DNA of 64,000 nt from Mangifera indica (GCF_011075055.1 NC_058146.1:7936001-8000000), one strand, 5' to 3'; shown: positions 36,762-49,231, numbered from the stretch's first letter. Translations and numbers: made by a program. Notes: generated by a model from the sequence alone, not told the origin.

Positions 36762-37570
36762 GTTTAAGAGTTTCTACTAAACTACAATACTATTAAAAAA
36801 TTATAAATTATATAAATAAATTATAATATATAAATATGTTACGTAACCATCGCATATATGACTTTAGTCTAAGAGATGAATGACTTACATAGCAAATATA
36901 CAATTTTCAAAAGAACTTACAACTCCATTCAAAGAAACTTATGTTATTTGTTGAAGAGTGTTGACCTTGAATTGCAAGCATCATCATAATTTCTCTTCCC
37001 ATCATTAATTCATCTCTGCTGTGTTTTTTCATCCATTTGCTTTTATTTCATCTACTCTCTCATTTGCTTCCTCCACCCTTTCAATATATGAAATCTAACG
37101 TTAGCAGCAGAAGAATAATATTAATTACTATAAGAAAATATCTTTGCCTGTAAATTATTAAAATATGATGTAAACTTCAAGAATAAGAAGCATTGTCATG
37201 AATCAAGAGAAAGAAACAAAAAATCTATCTATGAAATTGCAAAAGTCTTCAGAAAAAAACATTTTTTATTTGATTATGAACACTATAAATAGGTTATTCC
37301 TCTCTTATTTGTAACATATCCAAAACCGAACATTTCTTTTGTAATTTAAGAGTGCTTTAATCAAGCTTCTGTGCTCTATTTAAATTAATAGAAATTTCTA
37401 TTTTTATAAACTCTAGTATAAAATTTGTATCATACTTTTTTCCTAACACAAATAAATAACATAACAGTAGGAAAATAATATTAACAACAAAAATTTAACA
37501 CTGACAACAGATAATTGCAGAAAATATATCATAGGCACAAGAAGAAATATAAAACCAAAAATAAAAATCA
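36762..37570. other. AT-rich intergenic DNA, no gene seen
   Basis: No domain or repeat was recognised between the Pack-MULE and the hAT element. The part just left of 37571 may be intron or 3' flank of the possible carrier gene to the right. Confidence 0.4.
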
Positions 37571-37578
37571 CTCCCTTA

Positions 37579-38487
37579 CTAAGAAGCACGGAAACGCATA
37601 GCAGTGTGCGTTTCCACGAATCCGAAACGTTTCGGTTTCCGAAACGGCCCGAAACTGGTACGAAACGTTTCGGGGCCGTTTCGGTAATTTTAAATAAAAA
37701 GGAAACGCGTTTCTTTACCAGAAACAGTTTCCTATGCTCCGTTTTTTTCCATTGCAGAAAAGAGAAGAATTTTTGTCTTCTTGTTTTGAAACACTTGTCT
37801 GCTGATTTAAACCTTTTATTATTTTTAGGGGCCAAGTGCCCACCGGAAGGAAGATTCTGAGGCGGGCTTCTTACATCTTGGTACACTTACCTTCCCCCAG
37901 GAATTATTAGTAACTCCCCTTTCATCGAAAGCCACTGCTCAATCTTCCTTTTCTGATTGATTGAAAAAGGAAACACAAGCAAAAACTTTTCAGGGACAAG
38001 AAGCAAATATGGAATTGGGTAAAATTTCATGTGATTCTGAAAATAAATAACAAAAATAGTTTCTTATGCGGAATAGTCTTCTGAGCGTCTTCTCTTCTTT
38101 GCTGTCAATCTCCTGGGCGTCTTCTTCCTCTCTGAACAGTGGCTGGAAGAAAGAAAACTCTGTGAAAAAAGTGTGCGTTCCTCTGGGTCGGTTCGTCCTG
38201 ATGTCACAGAGTTTTCTGGAACTGGGTCCTGATGTCACAGAGTTTTCCAGGAACGGAAACTGCTGGGACTAGAACTATTTGGCTGTGACATCAGGACGAA
38301 CGACCCAGAGGAAGTGTGCGTTTTACTGTATTTTTTATAAAAATTTTATATTTATAAAAAACCCTATATTTTTTATATTTACACGTTTCCCCACGTTTCC
38401 GTTTCCTTTTTTTTTTAAGGAAATACGTTTCCACGTTTCCGTTTTCACGTTTCGGCGTTTCCACGTTTCCGTTTCCGTGCTACCTAG
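37579..38487. mobile_element. Non-autonomous hAT element, 909 bp, ACGTTTCC-rich
   Basis: Perfect 8-bp target duplication ctccctta at 37571-37578 and 38488-38495. The terminal inverted repeats are ctaagaagcacggaaacg (left) and ctaggtagcacggaaacg (right, reverse complement), 16 of 18 identical. Subterminal zones are packed with 'gtttcc', 'acgtttcc' and 'gaaacg' motifs, the usual transposase-binding layout of hAT elements. The interior holds an inverted repeat (38178-38209 with 38283-38313) and a direct repeat. ORFs across it are low-complexity by-products of these motifs, not genes. Confidence 0.9.
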
Positions 38488-38837
38488 CTCCCTTATATCA
38501 AATATCTTCAAGATAGTTTTAAGTCGAGATACCCAAAGTTATGCTTAAGTAATTTAGATCAAACCTATGTGCAGTGAAAGCAATCCATTGGTCATCATTA
38601 ACGGCTGACTTGTTCAAAAACACTTTGATTCAGCCTTCTATCATTCAAGCATATAGACTGAACAATATCTACAAGCATTCAAGCAACAAAGTTCATCATC
38701 ACGGGGCTGTCCTACAGCCAATATAGTCAACCAATATTAGATTAATAAACTTCTGTCTGTTGTCATCCAGAGAAGGAGTATCTCTGGTCAATTTTACGTC
38801 TTTTTCTTTTTTGATTGGCAGTATGATTTCTTCATAC

Positions 38838-38931
38838 CAGCATAAAAAGCATCAACCCCACCATCCTCGTAAATCTTTCTGATTGTAACATTTAAACTAG
38901 GAAATATGTCACGACTCAGAGTCAATTGACC
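38838..38931 (-). pseudogene. Possible exon of a mitochondrial carrier-type protein
   Basis: On the minus strand a 94-bp stretch is bounded by an acceptor (tgttgcag) and a donor-like gtatga. It encodes GQLTLSRDIFPSLN and IRKIYEDGGVDAFYAG. The pattern Ile-x-x-Glu-x-Gly-Gly-x-x-Ala-Phe-Tyr-x-Gly is the second signature of mitochondrial carrier family repeats. No further carrier exons were convincingly found; the 909-bp hAT element lies about 350 bp downstream. It could be a fragment or one exon of a gene with long introns. The product is tentative. Confidence 0.3.
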
Positions 38932-39697
38932 CTGCAACATATTTCAAGAAAATAATCAGTTTCATAGCACAAAATTCCAATTGAAGAATCACCTAATAGT
39001 AAAGTCAAAAATAGTGAGAATGTATACCCAAGAGAGACTTTGAGATTGATACTTAGTTTGCCTGTTGAAGAAAACATAAAATAAAATTCGTGAGGAAGAA
39101 GAAGTGTTAGGGTTTTATGTTTTCAAATATTTGTAAAAGAGTTTTGTGAGGATTTTGAACGGTAGTAATGGATTTGAGAAGGGAAAAAAAAAGGAATACG
39201 CTTTTCAAATTCCCATCCAAATTGAAAACATGCCATTTGTTATCCCAAAAATTAATTGATTTATATTTTTTAAAAAATAAAAATGTAGTATTAATAAATT
39301 TACAAACGCACAGGCAGATTAATAACCAAACAGAAAGAACAAAAAATCATATTTTTCAATGAAATTTATCATAATCAAGAAATGTCAAAACTATTTCATA
39401 TTTTACATTATTTGAAATCCAATATAAAATACTTTATAGTGATTAAATTCATAATCATAGGGTCCAAAACAATGAACCATGCATTTTTTTTAAAGAATTT
39501 TGGTTTTTTTCTAAATAAAAAACCAAAATTCTAATTAAATATTAATCCTGGCCCCTCATCATCATCAAGAGAGAAGCATTATTTCAAGAAATGATTTCTA
39601 TTATTTTTTTCCTTTTATTTTAACCTTGAATATTAAAGTCCTCGTTTGTCTTGGTAACAAATAATATAAACAAAATCATATTAATAGGTTGCCATAA

Positions 39698-39967
39698 TTA
39701 ATTACTAGCTTTTATGACTTACCATGTGGTGAAAAATCTTCTTTTGATGAAAGAGCTTTTCAACTAGACAACTCTGAAATAGATCCTCGAATTACAAATT
39801 TGTTTGAAAATGATGGTGGCTTATTAAGCTGGAAAAGATATATTATAAGTGATTTTAGTAGTACAATTGATGATAATGTTGATAGTATTGATGATGAAGA
39901 GAGAGATGTTGAAGACTTTGATGATGAAGATTTACTCATAGATAGATTGTTTATTAGATCTTTCTAG
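39698..39967 (+). other. Acidic open reading frame, 89 codons, unrecognised
   Basis: Open from just after a stop at 39695 to TAG at 39965-39967, without an early ATG. The translation has a plausible protein-like start (FYDLPCGEKSSFDERAFQLD, then EIDPRITNLFENDGGLLSW) and a strongly acidic end (DDNVDSIDDEERDVEDFDDE). Composition is unlike the surrounding AT-rich chance ORFs. It may be a last exon of a transposon or host gene. I do not recognise the family. Confidence 0.3.
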
Positions 39968-40309
39968 TTTGGATTACCGTACGACTTGAGTTCAATCTCC
40001 TTATTTTACAAATTATGTTTTCTGTTTTAAATCAATTTATGGTTGGAGTTCAATTAATTTTCTTTGAAAATTATAATTAGTGAAGTGAGAGTAGGTTTTT
40101 TCCCTAGCATCTCGAACCATATAACCTTGGATGTGCTTGGAAATACCTATCGGTTTGAGATAGATATAATAATGTATAAGAAATTGGACAACACACACAT
40201 ATTTTTCATGGATATGAACGAGATGATATTCTTGATCAATCGAATTATATAAATTAAGAATCTAGATAAAATCAGTATTTATGAGAATCAAAATTATATC
40301 ATTTATAGT

Positions 40310-40680
40310 TACAAAATTAATAATGGAATAATTTTTTCCTCCAATATGCTTCCCTCAAGATGGATCTTTAGAGTAGATTTCAATTTTGGTCTTGAGTGTG
40401 AGGAAACATGAGCATGGAAGAAGTTTGATAAGTGCATTAGCTTGTTGATCTTTGGTGGAAACATGAGCTACCCTTCGAGCACCATTATGAACTTGATATC
40501 AAATATAGTGAAAATTGATACCAACATCTTTCATACAAGAACGAAGCACCAGATTGGAGCAAAGATATGTCACACCAATATTAACATGAATAAATCACAA
40601 GAGAGGTGCGGACATTGATACCAAGTTCACTGAGAAGGGAACAAACCCAACTTAACTCTTAGGTGACTAATATTTTAACT
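40310..40680 (-). mobile_element. Ty1/copia RNase H end, fragment
   Basis: Minus-strand scraps match the end of copia pol: a CDN-like site followed by the region that normally reads His-Ser-Arg-x-Lys-His and the terminal AHVSTxDQLAD block, here broken by stops. Coding density is poor but the order is right. It is distinct from the copia remnant at 41100-43280, which has its own RNase H end. Confidence 0.55.
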
Positions 40681-41099
40681 TTGAAGTGGATACCAATTAA
40701 AAAAAGAAACTAATTCAAAGATAAACAACACTACAACCATCAATCTAGTTAATATGATTATCAATAACAAGTTAAGACATTACTAATGTCTTTCATCGAC
40801 ATAAAATTATTCATAAGCATGATTATTTATAATGAAATCAACACTCAAGTGATCACAAAATGTGTTATTTCTCTATCAGTCTTTTTTAAGATTTCTTTTC
40901 AACTTTTATATTTCAAAAGAAAGAAGAGAAATTCATCATTTTTAATGAAGTTAGTGACTTTAAATAAAGTTCGTATGTTTCTCTTACTCAAGATATCACA
41001 AAATATATACATACATCTATCATACTCAAGAGAAACCATGAATATATAAATAAGATCATGATCAAGAAAAGTGTTAACAAATTATAATATAAAAGTCTC

Positions 41100-43280
41100 A
41101 CTAACCTTAAATATAAAAAACCTCTAAACATCCTCATGTTTTCAACATGATTTTAAGGGCTACATGTCTTAATCTTTTAGTTAAGGGCTTAATCTATATC
41201 AAATATGTATTTATCTACTTTACTCTAATGTCCCATTTTTTTTATGAGGTTCCCGACTATAAACTACTGTCTTTATCTACTGATGATCCTATATACAATT
41301 GCATTGTTATCGTAGTAGATCAACAACAAGCAATTCAAAAATGTAATACTTCAACCATACAACTTGAGAATTTGCTTCATAATGAGCTACAAATTTAATG
41401 CCCATGGTTAAGGATGCCAATAATGACTACTTAACACTGTTCCAATATATGGCCCATTTTTGTGAGTATAATATTATATTTGAAAATGGATTTCAAATCA
41501 TTTACATATCACCTTAAGATCATTTCATATCATTACCTTAATTGCAACTGAATAATCTACACCTAAATTTAAGAGCTATCAATTAAGAACTTCAAATATA
41601 AAAGTTGTATTAGGTCTCATGTATACCTTTGCATTCATTAAGCTTTCAATTACACTAGCCTGAGGAACATTTCCAAAGAATCCCTTTTAGACAATATTTA
41701 ATGCTAAACTTATTTTATTTCACAATAGACATATATATCATTGTATTGCAATTATGTATTTTGAGCCTTTTAAGCAAACATTCCATGTATGCTTTTTGAG
41801 TTAAGTTAAAAGTTCATGAGCTTTGTCATAGTGGATCTCAACACTAGGAACATATAATGTATTTGTAAAAGCCTTCACATCAAAAGTCTTGGATAGAAAT
41901 AGCTTGATCTCATGAACTAGATTCATATCATTGCTATCAACATAAATAACCATACCATGAAGATAAATTTGCTTTCACTAATCTTCATATACCTATATTG
42001 GTTCAATTTCTTTTCTATGAAACCATTTAAAATTGAAATGTCATTAAAATTGAGATACCATTGTCAAAAAGTTTGTTTCAAACCATAAATAAATTTATTT
42101 GGTTTGTATACCAAAAGCTCATTTTCTTATGCTTTAAATAAAACTAATTGCACCATGTAGACTCTCCTACTAAGAATTTCATTCAAAAAGGTGATTTTGA
42201 CATCAATTTGGTGAATCTCTGAACCAAATGAGTTGTCTATGCCATTAGGATTCTAATGATCTTCAATAAAGACTTGAGAGAATGTTTCATTGAAATTAAT
42301 GTATCCTCTCTTAGTGAAGTTCTTTCCAATCTATCTTGTCTTATATTATTTGTTCTAGCTTTCAAGTCTCTTTTGATATTGTAAACTCATTCGCAGCCTA
42401 TAGGTTTATGGTCGTCAAGTAGTTCACAAGATCTAATTCCTCATTATCAACCATGAAGTTTATCTTTTCTTCTATGAAATTAAATTTCTTGTCTGATTGA
42501 GAACTCATGATAGCTTTATAATGGACCGTTGAATTATACAATCTTACTAATATTAATCCTCGTTACTAAGATATACATTGTAATACTTAGTTATAGTAAA
42601 TCATCATCCTCTAATAGATATTCTCATTAGAGTTTCTATACTTACATCATTTGTAGTTGGCTCATCTATTATGAGACTAGCTATAAGTTCTTTAATAGAA
42701 ATATCCTTTATAGGGATCTTAGGTTTTATGGGATTTTATAAGCCATATTGACTTCCTTTGTTAATTCAGCCATAACACCATCATAACTTATGGATAAAAG
42801 AAAAATCAAATAGATCACCTTCACCTTCCTTCGAAGGTGGAAGGATATCACCCTTTATAGTGTTAAAATATGAGAACTTTGTTTCATTATAGACAATTAC
42901 TCTAGTATCTTAATTGAGGCAGTACATACTATTTCTGTTGGAATTCTCTGAATGACTAATGAGGCGTAATAAACTAATCTTGGCTCTAGTCTCTATCAAT
43001 AGGATTACAAATCCTTGCTTATATTAGCATCCATAAAATCAAAATGCCTAAACTTGAGTTTTCTTCATGCCCAAAACTTAGAAGAAATCTTTGGTATAAA
43101 TTTACATGGAATTCTCTTCAATTTATACTACACCATTTAGATTACTTTACCCCAGTGATACTTATTTTGCTTCGCATCATATCTTTAAGGTTACATCTAG
43201 TTTTTTGGCTACACCATTTGGAGTTCCAAAATCTTGAAAATTTGGCAAAATATACATTATGTCTATATTGCTAACAGTTA
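41100..43280 (-). mobile_element. Ty1/copia pol remnant (integrase end to RNase H)
   Basis: On the minus strand the reading moves from an integrase-RT linker (about 43280-42600, with ASLVIQRIPTE and 'DILPPSKEGEGDLFDFSF'-like scraps) through RT blocks (about 42480-41900, including NQINLFMV) to RNase H (41400-41340: FVAHYEANSQVVWLK) and a 'LTK'-type terminal block near 41170. Many stops. LTRs were not located. Confidence 0.65.
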
Positions 43281-44560
43281 GAGTTGGTGTTCTAGAGCCA
43301 AACAATTAGTATATCTATGTAATTGTCATCTCATGATGTACTTATTTTGTTATTAATAAAAGGCATGGTTTCATTTGTTAATTATAATTTTTGTGTGTGT
43401 GTGTAAATGATGAATACCCTTAGATTGGTGGAACTATAATGAGAAGAAGATCAATGAGTTTTTTGATCGTCAGAACCCTATGATCACATTAGGTGCCTAA
43501 TCTAAAAATGTTTCTAGCCTCAATATTATCCTAACCTAGGACACATATAATACATTAAGACTATGGGTGTTAACCTAATGTAACACATGAGTTTATGTTA
43601 AAGGCATGTACACAAAATAGACCCAACAAGAGGATTCCACATAGATTATAACCTTAGTGTTTGTAGAATGAATCCTTTAATGGATGGTGATGCATATGAT
43701 CCTTAGACTTTAGATCACCAGAATATCTTGTACACCAAATGACTTAGTTTGAAACTAGCCCAACGTAACCTTTTTAAAGTGTTTTCAAGACAGTGGTAAT
43801 CGGCTATATTAAGAAATTTAGCAAGACTATAGTGGATCAATAAAGGATTATCATTCCCAAGTATGAGAAAAAGATATTTTGTAGCGTTATTTGAATAACA
43901 ATTATGACCAATGAAATTTACTGTCACCGTGTGGATATAAGTTGAAGCCCGAATTCAATTATACCTAGTCATTGTTTAAGAAGAAAAGTCAATAAGTCAA
44001 GGCTACTGAAGTAGACATTGTTTCTATGTCTCAACCTTAATGAGATATCAGTATGATAAGGGACTCAACTACATAGGTACTATACCATTGAAAGGTTATA
44101 TCAGTTAACACTAATTTTTGGTATATTGGGTGGCCATAGTATCTTGCTAGAGACTGCTTATGGTCTGATTAATTGAGAATTAATCACAAATATTATTCAC
44201 TGCCAATATACTAAGAAACTTATGGTCACACAAATAAGAGGTTATTTTCTACGACTTAAATTATTGGGGTGTTAAGCACAAAAGAATGAATCACCAAGGG
44301 TTGAGGATTCGAAACTCTGAGAAATTATGTTTAAGAATATTTAGAAATAAATATTATAAACATAATTAAGGCCATGTAATATTAAGCCCAATTAATCAAA
44401 TTAATGGATTTGGCTAATTATGAAAATACCAATAAAACTTGGAGTGAAGTATATAATGGGTTATTTAGGGTATGCTATAAATTCATATTGTTCTCATCAA
44501 CCTAAAAGTAGAGAAAAATTGAGAATCACCCTCCTTCTTAGTCGCCATTCTCTCCATTTC
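43281..44560 (+). repeat. Dispersed repeat X, copy 1
   Basis: Shares with 51560-52080 the order of motifs 'ggtgttctagagcc', then an AT-rich stretch with 'taataaaaggcatg', and finally 'ggtggccatagtatcttgct' followed by 'agagactgcttatggtct'. Identity is patchy. It is probably part of an LTR or other retroelement end, but no termini were fixed. A (GT)5 run is at about 43395. Confidence 0.4.
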
Positions 44561-46010
44561 CTTTGAAGATATTTCTCTCAAAATTTCTTCATTAACCCTA
44601 TGGTCTACTCATTCAATCATCATAGGTTAGCACCTATGAGTCTCCTATGTGGGTGAGTAATGCCTTTGTATGGACTAAAAAGGCCTTGCAGAGTTTACAA
44701 ATGAAGCGTTTACAATTTAGATGGTTTGGGGTGAATTCAAAAAGAATGAGCTTCCAAATGCAAGTATGAAGGTTTCTAACCTTCTTATATTGCATCTATA
44801 ATTATCCCTTGATCCTAGGATTGGGATTCTCATGTTTGTGAATATTTTTTGCTTCTATTTTGCTTTGTATTGCATGAGAAAACCCTACCCTAACTCAAAC
44901 TTCTCACATCATTTTCAAACCTTCCCACATGGCATCACACCACATTCATATGTTCTCATGTGCCTCCAAGTGCTTTCACACACTTTCACATTATGAATAA
45001 GATAAAATTATATATTTTATAATTTATTTAATTATTGTTTATTAATTTGTATTATAATGATTTATTTTTTATTTTTTCATACGATAGAATTTACTAATAG
45101 AAGTGAATAATAGGTGAAAAATTGGACTTAAAATATATGAATTTGTCATCCCATCAAACCAAATAGTCATTTAACCTTTAAAAAGACATTAAAAGGATAA
45201 GTTAAGTTATTAGAACATGATATGCTCTAGATTTTGTATTGAAACATATGAAAAACTAAAAATTCATATAAAGACGAAGATAACTATTATCGTTTCTCTA
45301 GAATTTCAAATCTTTTTTGTTTTTCTCACCTGTTATAATTATTCAAATCCCCACACTAACGCTTCTAATACTATATATTGGACCCAGTAATCTGTTATGT
45401 ATGTCTCCTATAAAAAGTTTGACTTCTTAATAATAGGCAACTGTATACCACGTATTAATCTATTTTGTATGCCTCCTAAAAAAGGTTTGACTTATTAATA
45501 ATAAACAATAAATGTATCCACGTCTGAATTTTCAATTGAAGAAATAATAAAATTAAGTGTATATATTTTTTATATATAATTTATGTATTATTATATAGTT
45601 GAATAATTTTAAATTAAAAATATAATTATATTTAATCATAATTGTATATAAAAAATATATTTATATAACATTGTTTTAAAAAAAAAACAAAAAATGATAT
45701 TGTGTTATTATTAATTGGGAGTAAAAGGATCTTATATGTATTGCTAGATCATAGTTCAGATAATTTTTAAATTATGATTCAAGAACTCAACAGGATATTG
45801 TTACCTGTAACACTTTAAACTTACCATCTTGCATGCTAACATAATATGGATTAGGATTCTCTCCTTATTACATGCTGATATATAAGGGATAAGGATTCTC
45901 TCCATATACACTCAACAAATCAAAATACAAAATATTATGTGTATCAATATTTGATACATCATTATATGATAAATATTATTTTATTTTAAATTCAATATCA
46001 AATTATACAA
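44561..46010. other. Intergenic DNA with two small tandem duplications
   Basis: No genes. A ~70-bp unit is duplicated at about 45390-45525 ('taatctgttatgtatgtctc' then 'taatctattttgtatgcctc'). A ~39-bp unit is duplicated at about 45833-45912 ('atgctaacataatatggatt' then 'atgctgatatataagggata', both followed by 'aggattctctcc'). 44990-45200 is AT-rich and MITE-like. Confidence 0.5.
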
Positions 46011-46014
46011 CGAC

Positions 46015-47270
46015 CCTTAATTGAGAATCATATATACACCTTTATCAATTGAGAGTTGTATTCCATATACCAGTTTGTGTATCCCTAATAATTAATTCTC
46101 ATTGACCATATCCTATAGGAGTCATTGAATTAATAGCAATAAGTCCTGTTTGAAGAAACTCAGTACCAAACATCTCGAAACAGTACCTGGGGCGGGGGAT
46201 TCAATTGATTGAGATTCAAATTTCATCTCAACTATCAACAGGTTTTGCCAGGGCATTTATAACAAGAACAATATTTGATTCCAAATTGAGTGTAATGCCC
46301 ATTGTACCCTCTCCAAATTATAGTAATTCACCTGCTATTACTTTATCAAGACTATAAGTAGGACTGGTGCCATCACCTACTCGAAATACAGTACCAATAT
46401 TTAAAATCTTTACTTATCTATTATATTGCCTAATACGTTCACGAATAATAATAGTAATTTCGTTAGCTTGAATTGTTACTATGACTATTTTTTATTTTTT
46501 TTTGGGAGAAAAACATAATCCCTACTGCAAAAGGACTAATCAATTATTTCTTTCAACACCTCAAACATGTCAATATTAGCACTAATGATACGTGAATGTA
46601 ACTCTTTGTTCAAACAACTGTCTAGAGTTCCTAGAGCTCCTTGTAAAGCTTGTGGGAAAACCATTGTCGGATTTGATTAATTGCTCTTTGTTGTTCAAAG
46701 TGGATGGCCTCATTTTTGTAATTTTCTAATTTTTCCAAAGTTTTGGAAGTTGAATTAATCAAATTCAATTTTTCTTGTTTTATCTCAGAGTACCTATTCC
46801 CTCCAAACTGATTTTGCCTCCATTTTAACTTCTGAGAAATAGGCCCGGGCTTTTTTCTATTTCGTTAAATGGCTTTTTTCTACAGTTCTTTTGAATTTCA
46901 AATAGTAGTTAAGATTTTCAATTTTTTATTATTTAATAAATCACTTGATGAAAATAGATTATTATTTCATTCATCTCAAAATTTCCGTAATCTCTTCCAA
47001 ACCAAACATGAATTTTTTGATTCATTTGGCTCTCACACTCAATCGCTTGAGCTATGTATGTGTAGTATATATATATATTACTGCAATGAGCCAATCGTCT
47101 TGCTCTCTTCTTTATTCATATTAAAAAATGTCGTGATGGATCAGTCAAATCAAGAGAAGAATATTCGGTCGACTCTTCCGAACAAACAAAAATGGGTAAT
47201 TGTCAGCAAAGTTGTTTCCATTTTCCTAAAATCCAAAGAATTTTTCTTGGTCTAATATATAGGTCTTCAA
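46015..47270 (-). pseudogene. atpF-atpA: Plastid DNA insertion: atpF intron end, atpF exon 2, atpA 5' part
   Basis: On the minus strand, plastid gene order is preserved. First comes the 3' part of the atpF group II intron (about 47270-46960), then atpF exon 2 from 'gtgatttattaaataat' (about 46955) with [19 protein letters not shown] and [22 protein letters not shown] to its stop near 46535. A shortened spacer follows, then atpA from about 46475 (QANEITIIIRERIRQYNR, VGDGT, GTMGITLNLESN, INALAKPVD, GLIAINSMTPIG), ending near the nucleotide-binding loop at about 46015. Internal stops, frameshifts and a deletion of about 100 bp in atpA (near 46262) show it is a non-functional nuclear copy. ATP synthase subunits b/I and alpha are the plastid products. 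Ends are approximate. Confidence 0.9.
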
Positions 47271-47637
47271 TTCAGTATAAAAATAGGTAAATCATCATTG
47301 ATATCCAAATAAATGGTCATTATAAATACATATAATTTTATCAAAATTATAAAATGATGTTAATAAGAAAAATGAAAACAGAAAATAAATCCACAAATAC
47401 TCATTAATGTGCATATTTCATCAGATTCTTGTAATATCATAAAAACTCATTTGAGATGAGGATTCTAATTCTATCATAACTTTATAATTCTCCCTTGATC
47501 TAAGTTTTTTCTTCAACAGAATACAAAACTTAGTAATCACAACTAAATTTCAAGAGCATTTTAGCTCTTCAATTTTGGCATGCATTTGAGTAATAGAATT
47601 GAGTGGATTACCTATTGACCACAGACTCATAATCCAT

Positions 47638-48939
47638 TTATGGTATCTCTCTCTCATATTCTTGATGAAAGAAGCACTGAAAGAACTTGGAACAGCATGA
47701 TTGTTCCTGAAACAATTGACATTTTCATCAAGTGAAGCATATAAGCACTTGTCATTCAAGAGAGTTAAGAAATATTGAACTTACTGTTTCTGATATACGC
47801 CTTTGATCTTTATTGCCTGAGCTGCTTCTGGTTTCATTCTTACTTTTCATCTTCTTCTGGCTTAATAATTTATTTAGCAGATTAATTTGTGAACCCTTGT
47901 ACTGAAAATTGAAACCTGCTTCATTATTTTCTACTTTTCCAGGTTCCAAGTTGCTTGTAATCCTGTCAAGCATCGAATCATTTCTGAGCATAATCTTGTT
48001 CTTAGAATCCTGATGAACAACTTCAGGATTTTTATTGTTGGCTTCATTGTCATCTTGATTAAGCTGAGGATCATAACTTGAATACGACCTCGCTATATCT
48101 ATCGAAAAGCACGAGTCACTGAATTGATAGCTTGTCAAAGTACTCTGGCCTGCAGATAGCAAACTTGAATGATCTAGATGTTCTAAATTTTCTCCAGGGT
48201 CCGGAGTTACAGCAGCAATATCTTGCTTTATTTGGAGGGCACCAGGCTTTTGCCTAATTCTTTCATTGATGCTCTGAGCTACTAACAGCATTAACTCATT
48301 GCTTTCGCTAATATAATCGATTTTTTGATTGGTTTTGATCAGAGATGATGCTGAAGAATATAAAATTTGCCTAGTCAAAGGGTCAGGAAATGGATCCAAT
48401 TGATGGTGAATAGATTGTGCTTTTCTGTTGATAATAGCACAAACAAGATGTGTATCGAATTCGCACGAGTGACACCTATAGAGCCAGCCTTTATAGCCGG
48501 GTTCTTGGCACAAATCACATTTAAAGTCATATGGAAGTGAAAACTCAAGCTTCAGTGTGTGAGAATGGGAGTTAACTACAGTAGAAAGCGGCACTGCAGA
48601 GCATAAGATGTGGTAAAAAATCCCACATTCTTCACAAGTATAATAGAAACCAATCACTTGTTGTGCACAAGCCTTACACTTGAAGCTGCCTTTAGCCGAT
48701 GAAGGCATTACCAGGAGGTTTAGATAGTGAGCAGGGTGACTGGGATGCCGCGTTTTTCGAGGCATATTATAGCACACTTGATGGAGAAAAAATGGGCAGA
48801 CTTTACAGCAGTAGTAGTCCTTGCCACAAACAACTTTCAGATTGCATCCTGAACAAGTAAAGGCTCCGTCAACAGGCGAGTTGCTTCGCTCCATTGGATG
48901 ATGGTGGCTGAAATGGCGTGCAGTCTCCTCTAGTTCCAT
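47638..48939 (-). CDS. DC1-domain (C1-like zinc finger) protein
   Basis: The open frame 48939-47752 encodes 395 residues. N-terminal residues 1-170 hold three DC1 repeats (about 9-57, 66-113, 123-168) with paired Cys-x2-Cys and His motifs, for example CSGCNLKVV, CKVCPFFLHQVC, CKACAQQVIGFYYTCEEC, CDLCQEPG and CHSCEFDTHLVC. The rest is hydrophilic and unrecognised. Plant DC1 proteins are a large family tied to stress and hormone responses; the ligand is generally unknown. A good donor (gtaagt, intron from 47784) and acceptor (tgtttcag, to 47707) near the 3' end predict a 78-bp phase-0 intron. It joins exon 1 (48939-47785) to 47706-47638 and adds EQSCCSKFFQCFFHQEYERE-type residues, for 407 residues. 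If unspliced, the protein ends at 47752 with FLNSLE. No internal stops; intact-looking gene. Confidence 0.85.
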
Positions 48940-49224
48940 CTAGTTTTCCTTTGAAATTAAGTTTTAGGTTGAAGAAAAATAGTTAGAATATCGTCGCCAG
49001 TAATTATTGGCTTAAAAGCTATTCAGTATGAGACAAATATGCCGGCAATACCTGGTATTCGTTTGTTGACTACAAGCCTATAGATTGTCACTTGAATGTA
49101 TTTAAGCTCAGCTTCGTCTAATTCAAAAGTTACAATGCAATATAGTTAACATCAAAGGACAAGGCCGGCTCATTATAATATGCTAACTCAGAATAATTTT
49201 GATTGTCTTCAGCGTAGGAGAATT

Positions 49225-49231
49225 TTTTATA
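49225..49231 (-). promoter_or_regulatory. Candidate TATA box of the DC1 gene
   Basis: TATAAAA on the minus strand about 290 bp upstream of the start codon. The only good match in the near upstream region, but the transcription start is unknown. Confidence 0.3.

Noticed and set aside
37443..37886. 147-codon minus-strand ORF
   Set aside because: It crosses the left end of the hAT element and is generated by its repeated gaaacg/gtttcc motifs.
44300..44330. 'ggattcgaaactctga' considered as a tRNA T-arm
   Set aside because: No cloverleaf can be assembled around it on either strand.
46869..47255. 128-codon plus-strand ORF
   Set aside because: It is antisense to the plastid atpF intron and exon 2 insertion; no protein family fits.
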